A stretch of 34,798 nt of DNA from Chloroflexota bacterium (GTDB lineage: Bacteria; Chloroflexota; Anaerolineae; Aggregatilineales; J027), in contig JAKEEQ010000035.1 in the NCBI GenBank assembly GCA_022616515.1, positions 1-34,798 of the forward strand, in the 5' to 3' direction. The position numbers and the translations under genes were made by a program. Positions 17,017 to 24,192 of this stretch are shown here, one piece after another. The notes beneath the pieces are model-generated. The model searched no databases and was not told where the DNA came from. It saw only the letters and a program-made list of their open reading frames with translations. How positions within the stretch are numbered: position 1 is the stretch's first letter; every line of letters begins with the position of its first letter.

Positions 17017-17070
17017 GGTCTCAGATAAAGAATTGAGAGATACGAAAATTTGTGGTAGCCAAACATGTGA

Positions 17071-17099
17071 TTGACACTAAACCACCATATCACTATACT
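17071..17099 (+). promoter_or_regulatory. Sigma-70 promoter of the ArsR-SulP unit
   Basis: TTGACA (17071-17076) and TATACT (17094-17099) are separated by 17 bases, close to the consensus. The predicted start of transcription is near 17106, just before the palindrome at 17111-17130. Confidence 0.8.
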
Positions 17100-17110
17100 T
17101 TCGTGCGTGA

Positions 17111-17130
17111 ATATGAAAATATTTGAATAT
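17111..17130. promoter_or_regulatory. AT-rich palindrome, likely ArsR operator
   Basis: The sequence follows ATATNNAAATATTTNNATAT, a 20-base imperfect palindrome (16 of 20 positions symmetric) placed just after the predicted start of transcription. Dyads of this size and position are the usual repressor sites of ArsR/SmtB proteins, so autoregulation is likely. Confidence 0.6.
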
Positions 17131-17157
17131 TATCATCCTGCTATCGAAGGAATATGG

Positions 17158-17505
17158 ATGAATCAATTAGTTCACCAATTCAAGGCTGATTTCTTCAAGA
17201 CACTATCGCACCCGGCGCGGCTGGCAATCCTGGATCATCTGCGAAATGGTGAGAAGAATGTCAGTGAATTGCAAACGCTGCTAGAGGCCGATCAATCAAC
17301 CATTTCCCAGCAGCTCTCGCGATTGCGCAGTGGCAATCTGGTCGATGCTCGCAAAGAGGGGACTACCGTCTATTATTCGGTGCGTGACCCGATGATCTTT
17401 CAGCTAATGGATGCGGCACGGGAGATTTTCAACCGCCAGCTCATCGACCATCAGGAACTTCTTCAGCAGGTAAATGAGGAAGGGAGCACCGACGATACTG
17501 AGTAA
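17158..17505 (+). CDS. ArsR-family repressor without metal-binding cysteines
   Basis: This 115-residue winged-helix protein begins FKADFFKTLSHPARLAILDHL (about 8-28). The recognition helix ADQSTISQQLSRLRSGNLV follows at 44-62, and the wing is RKEGTTVYYSV. The helix that carries ELCVCDL in metal sensors reads KNVSELQTLLEA, and the protein has no cysteine at all, so a classical alpha-3 metal site is absent. ATG 17158 has GAAGGA seven bases upstream. It is followed by a riboswitch and a SulP transporter gene on the same strand. Small ArsR genes beside SulP transporters are a known arrangement. The signal it senses is unknown. Confidence 0.9.
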   Translation: MNQLVHQFKADFFKTLSHPARLAILDHLRNGEKNVSELQTLLEADQSTISQQLSRLRSGNLVDARKEGTTVYYSVRDPMIFQLMDAAREIFNRQLIDHQELLQQVNEEGSTDDTE

Positions 17506-17590
17506 CCGGGGAAACATCTCGTTGGAGCACGGGTGCGAACGTCAAGGGTAGCCTTGTAACCCGAACCCGTCAGCTTACCTCGCAGGCTAA
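17506..17590 (+). ncRNA. ydaO-yuaA: Cyclic-di-AMP riboswitch (ydaO-yuaA type), compact form
   Basis: The stretch from 17559 to 17587 contains CCGAACCCGTCAGCTTACCT and then CGCAGGC. This closely follows the highly conserved 3' half of ydaO-type c-di-AMP aptamers (CCGAA-CCGUCAGCUAACCUCG-RGC). Upstream, GGAGCAC and GGGTGCGAA resemble the GGAGC and GGGGUGAA pieces of the 5' half. Two nested stems form: ACGGGT (17529-17534) with ACCCGT (17565-17570), and GGGT (17546-17549) with ACCC (17559-17562). The usual P2 hairpin seems missing and the P1 partner of the 3' end is unclear, so the 5' boundary is uncertain. It lies directly between the repressor stop and the transporter. Confidence 0.72.
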
Positions 17591-17630
17591 AGGCTCGCTT
17601 CTAAAAAAGATGGCGAGTCTTTGTTGTTGT
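17589..17630 (+). terminator. Terminator-like hairpin, probable expression platform of the riboswitch
   Basis: AAAGGCTCGC-type arms at 17589-17598 pair with 17613-17622 (ten pairs, one G-U) over a 14-base loop, followed by GTTGTTGT. The hairpin begins immediately after the aptamer's last conserved bases, as in riboswitches that act by premature termination. The U tract is interrupted, so termination strength is uncertain. Confidence 0.55.
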
Positions 17631-17671
17631 GACATAACACATCCGTTAACGACCGGAGGATTGAAAACAAA

Positions 17672-19390
17672 ATGAGAATGCCATTTCCATCTATCAGCCT
17701 TGTCCAGATCTGGCAAGATGAGTTTCGCAACTATAATATGTCAAGCTTCCAGCGTGACCTGCTGGCAGGTGTCACCGTGGCTGCCGTTGCACTGCCACTG
17801 GCATTAGCCTTCGGGGTTGCATCAGGGGCAAGCGCCGCCGCCGGGTTAGTCACGGCGATCATTGCCGGGTTTCTGATTGGCGGATTGGGCGGGGCCGGGT
17901 ATCAGATTTCAGGACCAACCGGGGCGATGTCAGCAGTCCTTATTGTTCTCGCCAGTCGCTATGGGCTGGAAGGAGTCTGGACGGCGGGTGTGCTAGCTGG
18001 CTTCATGATTCTGGCGCTGGGCGTGTTCAAGCTGGGGCAAATCGTCAACTTTATCCCCTCGGCAGTCATTGCCGGGTTCACCAGTGGCATTGCCGTTATC
18101 ATTTTTATTGGTCAGATTGATAATCTGCTTGGTATTCACACGGAGGGAGCGGAGAATGCGCTTCTCAAATTGACTCACTATTTCCGCTTCGATTACACAC
18201 CCAATCTGACGGCAGTTGGGTTAAGCGCGATGGTGATTTTGATTATGGTGTTCTGGCCTAAAAATCTAAATGCCCGCTTCCCCGGTTCACTGCTGGCATT
18301 AATCGCCGCAACAGCGTGCACGATTGTGTTGGACCTCAATGTACCGATCATCGGCACCATTCCACAGACCATCTTTCTGGATCAGCGCCTGTTTCCAACG
18401 CGGATACCCTGGGAGCATCTGAGTGAGCTGTTTATACCCGCGCTGTCGATTGCATCGCTTGGTGCTATTGAAAGCTTGCTGTGTGGCACGGTGGCTGGTC
18501 GGATGGTCGGCAGCAAAATGGATTCATCGCAAGAGTTAATTTCACAAGGGGTGGGTAACATTGTCATCCCATTTTTCGGTGGTGTTCCCGCCACAGCGGC
18601 GATTGCCCGCACCAGTGTGGCGATCAAGAGCGGTGGTCGTACACGAGTAACAAGTATCGTTCATTCCAGTATTTTGCTGATTGTGGTACTGGTGCTGGCC
18701 CCTGTCATTTCGCATGTGCCGCTGGCTGCATTGGCAGGTGTTCTGGCGGTCACTGCGTGGCGCATGAATGAGTGGAGCGAAATCCGCGACATCTTTAACC
18801 GCCGCTTTAAGAGTGCCATATTTGCTTTTGCCAGCACATTAATTGCAACGGTGGCACTGGACCTCACTCAGGCAATCATTCTGGGCATCGGCCTCTCCGC
18901 ACTTATCTTTGTGTTCCAGAGCAGTCAGGCCAAAGTCATCTTTGCCTCTGTCTCAGCCGAAAAGATGCGTGCTGACGGCTATGAGATGCAGTACGATACC
19001 AACCGGATTCTGGTGGTCTATATCACAGGACCGCTGTTTTTCGGCACGGTCAACACCTTTAACACGGTTTTGGAGAAACTCAACGGAAATGTCGATATTA
19101 TCCTCAGTTTACGCACGGTCCCTCTCATTGATACGACCGGGATCTCAGCTATAGAAAATCTAATCAACCAACTTGAGAGTGAGGGGCGAAGGGTTTATCT
19201 CAGTGGGCTTACCGAGCCGGTACGCTCATACCTCGAACGGGCAGGTGTGATTCAACATCTGGGTGAAGACCGCATTTTCTGGAGTGCCTACGAGGCCATT
19301 ATGGCTGCCGACCACTACCGTGCGAATGTGAAGAGGCATACGCAGGAATATGCTGAATTGAAACTTGCCCAGAAGGGTGCAAAAAGTTGA
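17672..19390 (+). CDS. SulP-family anion transporter with STAS domain
   Basis: This 572-residue membrane protein has about 11-14 hydrophobic segments between residues 25 and 420 and a cytosolic STAS domain at about 440-545. LLAGVTVAAVALPLALAFGV near 30-50 and YQISGPTGAMSAV near 75-88 are SulP signatures. The STAS segment LRTVPLIDTTGISAIENL carries the usual D-T/S-T-G phospho-site motif. SulP proteins import sulfate, bicarbonate or related anions, usually with H+ or Na+, and the ion cannot be told here. GGAGG lies about 11 bases before ATG 17672; ATG 17678 is possible. Expression is probably gated by the upstream riboswitch and the ArsR repressor together. Confidence 0.93.
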   Translation: MRMPFPSISLVQIWQDEFRNYNMSSFQRDLLAGVTVAAVALPLALAFGVASGASAAAGLVTAIIAGFLIGGLGGAGYQISGPTGAMSAVLIVLASRYGLEGVWTAGVLAGFMILALGVFKLGQIVNFIPSAVIAGFTSGIAVIIFIGQIDNLLGIHTEGAENALLKLTHYFRFDYTPNLTAVGLSAMVILIMVFWPKNLNARFPGSLLALIAATACTIVLDLNVPIIGTIPQTIFLDQRLFPTRIPWEHLSELFIPALSIASLGAIESLLCGTVAGRMVGSKMDSSQELISQGVGNIVIPFFGGVPATAAIARTSVAIKSGGRTRVTSIVHSSILLIVVLVLAPVISHVPLAALAGVLAVTAWRMNEWSEIRDIFNRRFKSAIFAFASTLIATVALDLTQAIILGIGLSALIFVFQSSQAKVIFASVSAEKMRADGYEMQYDTNRILVVYITGPLFFGTVNTFNTVLEKLNGNVDIILSLRTVPLIDTTGISAIENLINQLESEGRRVYLSGLTEPVRSYLERAGVIQHLGEDRIFWSAYEAIMAADHYRANVKRHTQEYAELKLAQKGAKS

Positions 19391-19402
19391 CGCTTGTTTA
19401 CA

Positions 19403-19446
19403 CAAAAAAGGCCCCCTTCTAATCGAAGGAGGCCCGTGTTTTTTAT
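19403..19446. terminator. Bidirectional terminator between the SulP and gdh genes
   Basis: GGCCCCCTTC (19410-19419) pairs with GAAGGAGGCC (19425-19434) with one mismatch and a five-base loop. An A tract lies before it and a T tract after it (TGTTTTTTAT), so it can end both converging transcripts. It overlaps the gdh stop by a few bases. Confidence 0.85.
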
Positions 19447-20741
19447 GGGTAGAAACCGCGGGTCAGTGTAGCTTGAGCTACACGATTAATGGCATGGATT
19501 TGAGCCGCCATACGCATGTCAATATCCTTGTCCTCGGCAACCGCGACAACCTTGTCGTAAGCCTTCAACAAAATGCGACGTAGTTGGCGCATAATTTCTA
19601 CTTCGTCCCAGAAGAAGTTTTGCAAGTCCTGTACCCACTCGAAGTACGAGACGGTGACACCACCAGCGTTTGCCAGAATATCTGGTACGACTACAATGCC
19701 ACGATCACGCAGAATGTCGTCGCCACCCGGTGTCGTTGGACCGTTAGCCCCCTCCACTACGAGCGAGGCTTTGATGTCGTCGGCATTGCCCTCATGCACC
19801 TGATCTTCTAGCGCGGCGGGGATAAACACATCACATTCAACGCCAAAAAGTTCATCATTTTCGATGATGTCAACATCATCACTCGCGTAATCTTTCAGCA
19901 GATTATTGCGAGCTGCGCGTGTGAAGTTGAACAGCGCCTCCACATCAAGGCCATCAGGATTGTAGGCACCACCACTGACATCGGTCACGGCGACCACTTT
20001 GTAGCCAAGTTCAGATGCGTACAGGGCCGCATGTGCGCCTACATTACCAAAACCCTGTATCGCAATACGAATTTCATCACGGTCAATTCGACCGCGGCGT
20101 TTCAGGGCTTCTTCCATAACGATAATGACGCCGCGCCCGGTGGCCTCTTCCCGGCCTTCGCTGCCGCCGATATTGATGGGCTTGCCGGTTACAACCGCCG
20201 GCACTGAATAGCCGACCGTCATAGAATAAGTATCCATGATCCAGGCCATTGTCTGGGAATTGGTCCCCATGTCGGGGGCTGGTATATCGCTGTGGGGGCT
20301 TATAATGGGAACAAGTTCAGAGGCAAAGCGGCGGGTGAGTCCTTCGTTTTCTTTGTCGGATAATTTCTTGGGATCACAGATTACCCCCCCCTTTGCACCA
20401 CCGTAAGGAAGACCGACAAGAGCGCATTTCCATGTCATCCACATCGCCAGAGCACGGACCTCATTAAGGTCTACGTGTGGTGCATAGCGAATGCCGCCTT
20501 TCGAAGGTCCAAGTACAAGATTGTGGTGAACGCGATAGCCAGTAAACATCTTGACGTCACCGTTGTCCATTCTCACTGGAAAGTTGACAGTGTATTCGCG
20601 TTTGGGGAGGCGCATGTATTCAATTAAACCAGCAGGCAAGTCCAGATGGCTCACTGCACGATCATATTGCGCTAACGATGTTTCGTAAGCTTTGTTGGGG
20701 GTAACAGTTGGTGCAGGAGCAACTCGAGTTCCTACGCTCAT
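19443..20741 (-). CDS. gdhA: Glutamate dehydrogenase (Glu/Leu/Phe/Val dehydrogenase family)
   Basis: This 432-residue protein has the length of hexameric GDH. It interconverts glutamate with 2-oxoglutarate and ammonia, using NAD(P). K81 in GPSKGGIR and K105 in MTWK line the substrate pocket. LPYGGAKGG supplies the catalytic K117, and PAPDMGT supplies D157. The Rossmann motif GFGNVG at 230-235 binds the cofactor. The C-terminal NAGGVTVSYFEWVQ segment is typical of GDH rather than leucine dehydrogenase. Cofactor preference was not determined. A strong GAGAGGAGAT ribosome site precedes ATG 20741. It is monocistronic and converges with SulP. Confidence 0.94.
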   Translation of the reverse strand: MSVGTRVAPAPTVTPNKAYETSLAQYDRAVSHLDLPAGLIEYMRLPKREYTVNFPVRMDNGDVKMFTGYRVHHNLVLGPSKGGIRYAPHVDLNEVRALAMWMTWKCALVGLPYGGAKGGVICDPKKLSDKENEGLTRRFASELVPIISPHSDIPAPDMGTNSQTMAWIMDTYSMTVGYSVPAVVTGKPINIGGSEGREEATGRGVIIVMEEALKRRGRIDRDEIRIAIQGFGNVGAHAALYASELGYKVVAVTDVSGGAYNPDGLDVEALFNFTRAARNNLLKDYASDDVDIIENDELFGVECDVFIPAALEDQVHEGNADDIKASLVVEGANGPTTPGGDDILRDRGIVVVPDILANAGGVTVSYFEWVQDLQNFFWDEVEIMRQLRRILLKAYDKVVAVAEDKDIDMRMAAQIHAINRVAQATLTRGFYP

Positions 20742-20863
20742 TAAAGATCTCCTCTCGCTATGCTAGCCGCATAGTGATGAACAACATAGGGTTTAACTTG
20801 TTACAATTTTCAGTATACATCAATCTGTATATGATGGGCATGAAATTTCGTTAACGTCCGAAG

Positions 20864-20886
20864 AAAAAGCCCAGCAATCGCCGGGC
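20864..20886 (-). terminator. Terminator of the lipoprotein gene
   Basis: On the minus strand, GCCCGG and CTGGGC form a six-pair stem (one G-U) at 20886-20869, followed by five T residues (20868-20864). It lies 33 bases beyond the lipoprotein stop. Confidence 0.78.
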
Positions 20887-20918
20887 AATATTTTCAGGCT
20901 CTAGACTATTGTAGAAAT

Positions 20919-21320
20919 TTAGCCTACACGGAATTCTAATGTGTCAACCTCTTCACCATCAACTTCGATCCGGACACTCCAACGACCATCTTCCCAGAAT
21001 TCTTCATCACCTTTGCCTTCCCAGTCAAGACCCAGTACCACCGTGCCAACGTTCTGGTCAGCCGTTACTGATAGCGGGTCGCCAACCTGCTCACCATCAG
21101 GATCGAAGAATGTAGCCACAACCTCGACATCACTGTCATGTGAATTGAGTTTTACCACAACGTTCAGGTCTTCGTTGCGAGGAAATTGTTCGGTCTTATT
21201 CAATTCGAGTTCGTTTGTTCCATCTCCAGACGCAGTATAAGCTTGATCATAGACGCCGTCACCAGTGCACGCCGTCAGCGCCACTGCAACCAGGATTAAA
21301 ACGATTACTATTTGCTTCAT
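20919..21320 (-). CDS. Small secreted lipoprotein
   Basis: This 133-residue protein begins with a short basic start and a hydrophobic stretch ending in LTAC, a lipobox with C18 as the lipidated residue. The mature part is acidic and looks like one beta-sandwich domain: VVVKLNSHDSDVEVVATFFDPDGEQVGD, then GTVVLGLDWEGKG, then GRWSVRIEVDGEEVDTLEFRV. The last segment is typical of extracellular Ig-like folds. AGGAG lies about 11 bases before ATG 21320. It is flanked by its own terminator. The function is unknown; binding of a cell-surface partner is a guess. Confidence 0.82.
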   Translation of the reverse strand: MKQIVIVLILVAVALTACTGDGVYDQAYTASGDGTNELELNKTEQFPRNEDLNVVVKLNSHDSDVEVVATFFDPDGEQVGDPLSVTADQNVGTVVLGLDWEGKGDEEFWEDGRWSVRIEVDGEEVDTLEFRVG

Positions 21321-21465
21321 TAACGCTGATCTCCTAAAAATGCAACCATATGCTGCCTATGTTACATGAATCGTCACTCGCGAAAAAGGCAAAATTTGTA
21401 CGAAAAAAGGGCATGTACTTAATTACAGTACACACCCCCATGTGGAATGGTTCAGTATAGGAGAG

Positions 21466-21774
21466 TCAGGCCAGTACCGGACGGAATTTATATCCGTAGA
21501 TAATCATCCCGCTGGTTCCTTCAGTGCGTAGTTTGCGCGTGACCATTTCGACTCGTTGTCCGATCTCAACAGGTCCCGTCGGGGTCTCAAGATCGGTTAA
21601 CTGGGCTGTTATCAGCGGTCCCTCATCCAGTTTGATAAGTGCCAAAATGTAAGGTGCCTGTTCGGTGAATCCTTCCGGGGCGTCGGTGACAATGGTGTAG
21701 CTGTACACTTCACCTTTGCCGGTGAGCTTTATTTGTTCGTCAGCCTTGAGTTGTAAGACTTTGTTGACGCTCAT
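21466..21774 (-). CDS. DUF35-type OB-fold protein, C-terminal half only
   Basis: This 102-residue protein matches the OB-fold domain of DUF35 (ChsH2-like) proteins. GKGEVYSYTIV at about 19-29, DAPEGFTEQAPYILALIKLDEGP and then ITAQLTDL are the family core, and EMVTRKLRTEG...IIYGYKFRP closes the domain. DUF35 proteins normally carry an N-terminal helix and zinc ribbon on the same chain and work beside thiolases or HMG-CoA synthase in acyl-CoA reactions. Here the N-terminal part is the separate gene nine bases upstream, and no thiolase is in the window. AAGGG lies before ATG 21774. The start MSVNKVLQL is an internal-linker type sequence in fused relatives. Confidence 0.85.
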   Translation of the reverse strand: MSVNKVLQLKADEQIKLTGKGEVYSYTIVTDAPEGFTEQAPYILALIKLDEGPLITAQLTDLETPTGPVEIGQRVEMVTRKLRTEGTSGMIIYGYKFRPVLA

Positions 21775-21783
21775 CGGTGTCCC

Positions 21784-21957
21784 TTAGGAGGCCATTTGTT
21801 CTTGCAGCACTTCTTCCTCAGTATCGAAGCTGTAGCGTTCCACAAGACGCTGTTTCACAACCGGACGCGGCGGAAACTCAACGTTGCCATTTTCGTTGAC
21901 TGATGTTTGCATCTGATAACGTTGAGATTTGATACGCCAGTTCTTCGGAATGTGCAT
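21784..21957 (-). CDS. DUF35 N-terminal half with degenerate zinc ribbon
   Basis: This 57-residue protein begins MHIPKNWRIKSQRYQM, which matches the amphipathic start (IP-HWR-K-QRY) of DUF35 proteins. FPPRPV at 28-33 matches the segment that follows the first zinc knuckle. The zinc ligands are gone: where relatives have a CP.CG knuckle before FPPRPVC, this one has SVNENGNVEFPPRPVV. GGAG lies eight bases before ATG 21957; the longer frame upstream has no family similarity. It and the OB-fold gene nine bases downstream look like the two halves of one protein, either split during evolution or by a frameshift. Confidence 0.7.
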   Translation of the reverse strand: MHIPKNWRIKSQRYQMQTSVNENGNVEFPPRPVVKQRLVERYSFDTEEEVLQEQMAS

Positions 21958-22261
21958 AATTCTTCTCCATTTTTGTACACAGCTACATGTGCTTTGTTCC
22001 AAGATGCACAAAATCATATATGAGATTATCTGCCAAAACCTCCCAGGCTGGTATCTTGAGAGGTTTTGAGAGTAATTGGAGACTCTCATGGTAGTCCCCA
22101 AATCCTTTCGTGAAGGCGCTTTCTCAAGTCATTTGGCAGGTTTTCACAAAGTAAAAAAAGTGTCCCAAATTTGCAAAAATCAAGTGACTTTTCGGGGTAA
22201 ATATGATACAATTTCATATAGAACAAAAGTTCTGAATCGGGTCAAAAGAGAGGGTAATTTG
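21958..22261. other. 304-base intergenic region with hairpins and a promoter
   Basis: No gene was seen. AAAACCTC (22035-22042) pairs with GAGGTTTT (22060-22067), and TGAGAGT (22067-22073) pairs with ACTCTCA (22082-22088), giving two adjacent hairpins in the middle of the divergent gap. The plus-strand promoter at 22204-22212 lies near the right end. Confidence 0.45.
22204..22212 (+). promoter_or_regulatory. Candidate extended -10 promoter
   Basis: TGATACAAT is a TG-extended -10 box with only a weak -35 upstream (TGACTT, 16 bases away). It lies about 50 bases before the GTG at 22262. Confidence 0.4.
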
Positions 22262-22402
22262 GTGACACAATATCCACCTACTCAGCCAGTCGATAAGCCA
22301 TCCGAAACTCAGTCCGGTGACACTAAAAAGAAGCCTTCCCCGGTAACCAACTGGCCTGCATCTCATCCTATCGCCAGTCTTGTTGTTATTGTCAGGAACT
22401 AA
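22262..22402 (+). pseudogene. Small frame, possibly the frameshifted N-terminus of the pentapeptide-repeat gene
   Basis: GTG 22262 has AGAGAGGG about seven bases upstream and opens 46 codons (MTQYPPTQPVDK...SHPIASLVVIVRN) ending in a TAA. Directly after, in the -1 frame, LISTTLSVVFVILCLGTPIL (from 22399) continues as a membrane helix and runs without a stop into the pentapeptide protein. Adding one base near 22398 would fuse the two into one protein with an N-terminal polar tail and one membrane helix. It may instead be a real 46-residue peptide gene, a sequencing error, or a programmed shift; no slippery heptamer is obvious. Confidence 0.5.
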
Positions 22403-22473
22403 TCTCTACCACTCTTTCCGTTGTGTTCGTTATACTCTGTCTGGGCACACCTATTCTCCAGCAGGGTTACTTG

Positions 22474-23226
22474 ATGAGTTACGACATTGCAGGTTTCATT
22501 TCCAGGCAGGGCAATTTTGACACTTTCAAAGCAAAGAGCCGGATACACATTGCTGTCCTCCCACTGCGGCAGGGATTTGACCTGATGCTGAACAATGTGA
22601 ACCTGGAACATGCATTGGGCGTTACTGCCGAAGGTCGAACTCAAGCCTCCCATGATTTCTGGCATCTGGACAAAAAGATGGCGGATTTCGCCGAGCGATT
22701 GTCCAATGACAACGCAGTTGCCTATATCGAAGCCCAATATTTTGGCGGAAACGGTTCGCAGTCGGCAATCGTATGGCAGGACGGCATGATGATTTTTGCC
22801 CATCCCGATAACGGCGTTGTGGCACGCGTGCCGGGACGTCTGGGACCCATCAATTCAGCTCTGCGCCTGTTGGATGCCAGAACCGAAGCCGGAAATGATG
22901 AGTTTGAGACAGTCGGCCTCGGCGCTTTTCGGCATAATGACGACTGGTTAATGGCCGACATCGCCCGCTCAAACCGGCGCGGGGAGAAATTATATCGCGT
23001 CGACTTTTCGCAGATGGAGTGGTTTGACACCGACTTTTTCGGGGCACACTTCATCGAGCCGAATTTTTGCGGCGCATTGCTGCTGAATGCCAACTTCCGC
23101 AACGCTATTCTTGAACGCGCGACCTTCGATGAACACACCACCCTGCCGGATGGCTCCAACTGGACGCCTGATACAGACATGAATCGTTTTACGGACCCTG
23201 ATCATCCTTTTTTCTGGGAACCATAG
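22474..23226 (+). CDS. Pentapeptide-repeat-containing protein
   Basis: This 250-residue protein has no recognisable domain in its first 170 residues. The C-terminal part fits pentapeptide repeats: DFFGAHFIEPNFCGALLLNANFRNAILERATFDEHTTLPDGSNW, with A/N-hydrophobic-x-x spacing, ending TPDTDMNRFTDPDHPFFW, a common end of such proteins. ATG 22474 has AGCAGGG upstream. The frame is open further upstream and encodes a membrane helix without a normal start, which suggests a frameshift. The gene overlaps the end of the convergent nucleotidyltransferase gene by 25 bases. The role is unknown. Confidence 0.75.
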   Translation: MSYDIAGFISRQGNFDTFKAKSRIHIAVLPLRQGFDLMLNNVNLEHALGVTAEGRTQASHDFWHLDKKMADFAERLSNDNAVAYIEAQYFGGNGSQSAIVWQDGMMIFAHPDNGVVARVPGRLGPINSALRLLDARTEAGNDEFETVGLGAFRHNDDWLMADIARSNRRGEKLYRVDFSQMEWFDTDFFGAHFIEPNFCGALLLNANFRNAILERATFDEHTTLPDGSNWTPDTDMNRFTDPDHPFFWEP

Positions 23227-23993
23227 GACTCCGTAAAATACCGGCGCAAAGTATCTACCGCCCACTGTGGGTAGTCGATCATCAATGGCTTGACATACTC
23301 CTCACACACTGTCAACATTTCAAGTGCTGCGTCCGGTGGCGACTTGAGTAGTGCCTTCGCCAGTGCTTGTCCAATCTCAGGATAAACCTGCTCGAAACGC
23401 CTGAATGAATCAAGGTTGTCCAGTTTATGCTGGTTGTCGGCGGGCAAATAGTGGGTCAGGACCGGCAGAAGATGTTGCAGCGCATGGGACTTAATGAACA
23501 AGTGACCGCTTAATTGTTCGCCGCGCCAGTATCGCCCCGCACCGACTTGCAATAGACTCAAGAAATGCAGGAACTCGTTCAGATAATTGTATTGTGGTGG
23601 TGTTGAATGGCTGACAACCTGCTGCATTCGGTTGGCAATGTCGGCCTTATCCAGCAGGATTCGGTAGTCGTTGGCTTTGCTGATCATTAACTCATCAAGG
23701 TCAAATACGGCGAACTCGATAAGGTGACCGCTGTCGTACATAACCTTGAGGCCGTGCGCGGTCTCCTGAAATTGCAGTACAATCGAGTCGCTATCAGGGA
23801 GCCAGTCTAGCTGTCCGCGAAAGAATGACTGCGTTGATGGTTGCACGATCACGAAAAAATCGTGATCCGAATACTGGTCGCGCCGGACGACATTTGCCAT
23901 TGAGCCAAGCGCCACAACGCCAAGAACGCGCTTATCGTCTCGCAAATTTTCCAGTAATCTGTTGGTAAAGTTGTCGTAGGTTTTGATGTCCAT
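23202..23993 (-). CDS. Nucleotidyltransferase-fold protein, antibiotic-adenylyltransferase-like
   Basis: This 263-residue protein has the Pol-beta-type nucleotidyltransferase motif: LGSMANVVRRDQYSDHDFFVIV at 29-50, with G30-S31 and the metal-binding D43 and D45. The following segment HLIEFAVFDLDEL carries a likely third acid. The C-terminal half is helical, as in lincosamide or streptomycin adenylyltransferases and related proteins of unknown substrate. GGAG lies seven bases before ATG 23993; the frame is open further upstream, but without family similarity. Resistance is not implied; many members have unknown targets. Its 3' end overlaps the pentapeptide gene. Confidence 0.82.
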   Translation of the reverse strand: MDIKTYDNFTNRLLENLRDDKRVLGVVALGSMANVVRRDQYSDHDFFVIVQPSTQSFFRGQLDWLPDSDSIVLQFQETAHGLKVMYDSGHLIEFAVFDLDELMISKANDYRILLDKADIANRMQQVVSHSTPPQYNYLNEFLHFLSLLQVGAGRYWRGEQLSGHLFIKSHALQHLLPVLTHYLPADNQHKLDNLDSFRRFEQVYPEIGQALAKALLKSPPDAALEMLTVCEEYVKPLMIDYPQWAVDTLRRYFTESYGSQKKG

Positions 23994-24062
23994 AATCAGT
24001 CTCCGTCCTATCAAAGCGACAAATGACCTCATTTTACCCTGTTGCGATGAAGTTGGTGGCGG

Positions 24063-24192
24063 CTCAAACACCATTACAAATTTTGCAATTGGGGTAAAAA
24101 CATGGGTAGCATTAGCTCAAGGATGGCGAAGCAAACTGTGGTCTGGAGTAGGTCGTACCGCAGGCGCAGGAGAAATTACTTATGTCCGATGA
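24063..24192 (+). pseudogene. Remnant of an EF-Tu-domain-III-like gene copy
   Basis: A frame ending at TGA 24190-24192 encodes TWVALAQGWRSK and then TAGAGEITYV. Aligned without gaps to the last 31 residues of the following gene, 15 positions are identical. The remnant lacks everything upstream of this end and has no plausible start. The matching DNA ends (24163-24192 and 24713-24742) are 550 bases apart, the spacing of a tandem gene copy. Its end overlaps the start ATG of the intact copy, and its conserved AGGAGA now serves as that gene's ribosome site. Confidence 0.65.

Noticed and set aside
20758-20774. Hairpin CTATGC/GCATAG before gdh as a regulatory RNA
   Set aside because: Six base pairs with a five-base loop, and nothing else around it resembles a known leader.
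22722-23180. Minus-strand frame of 152 codons
   Set aside because: It lies antisense to the pentapeptide-repeat gene and shows no domain-like features.
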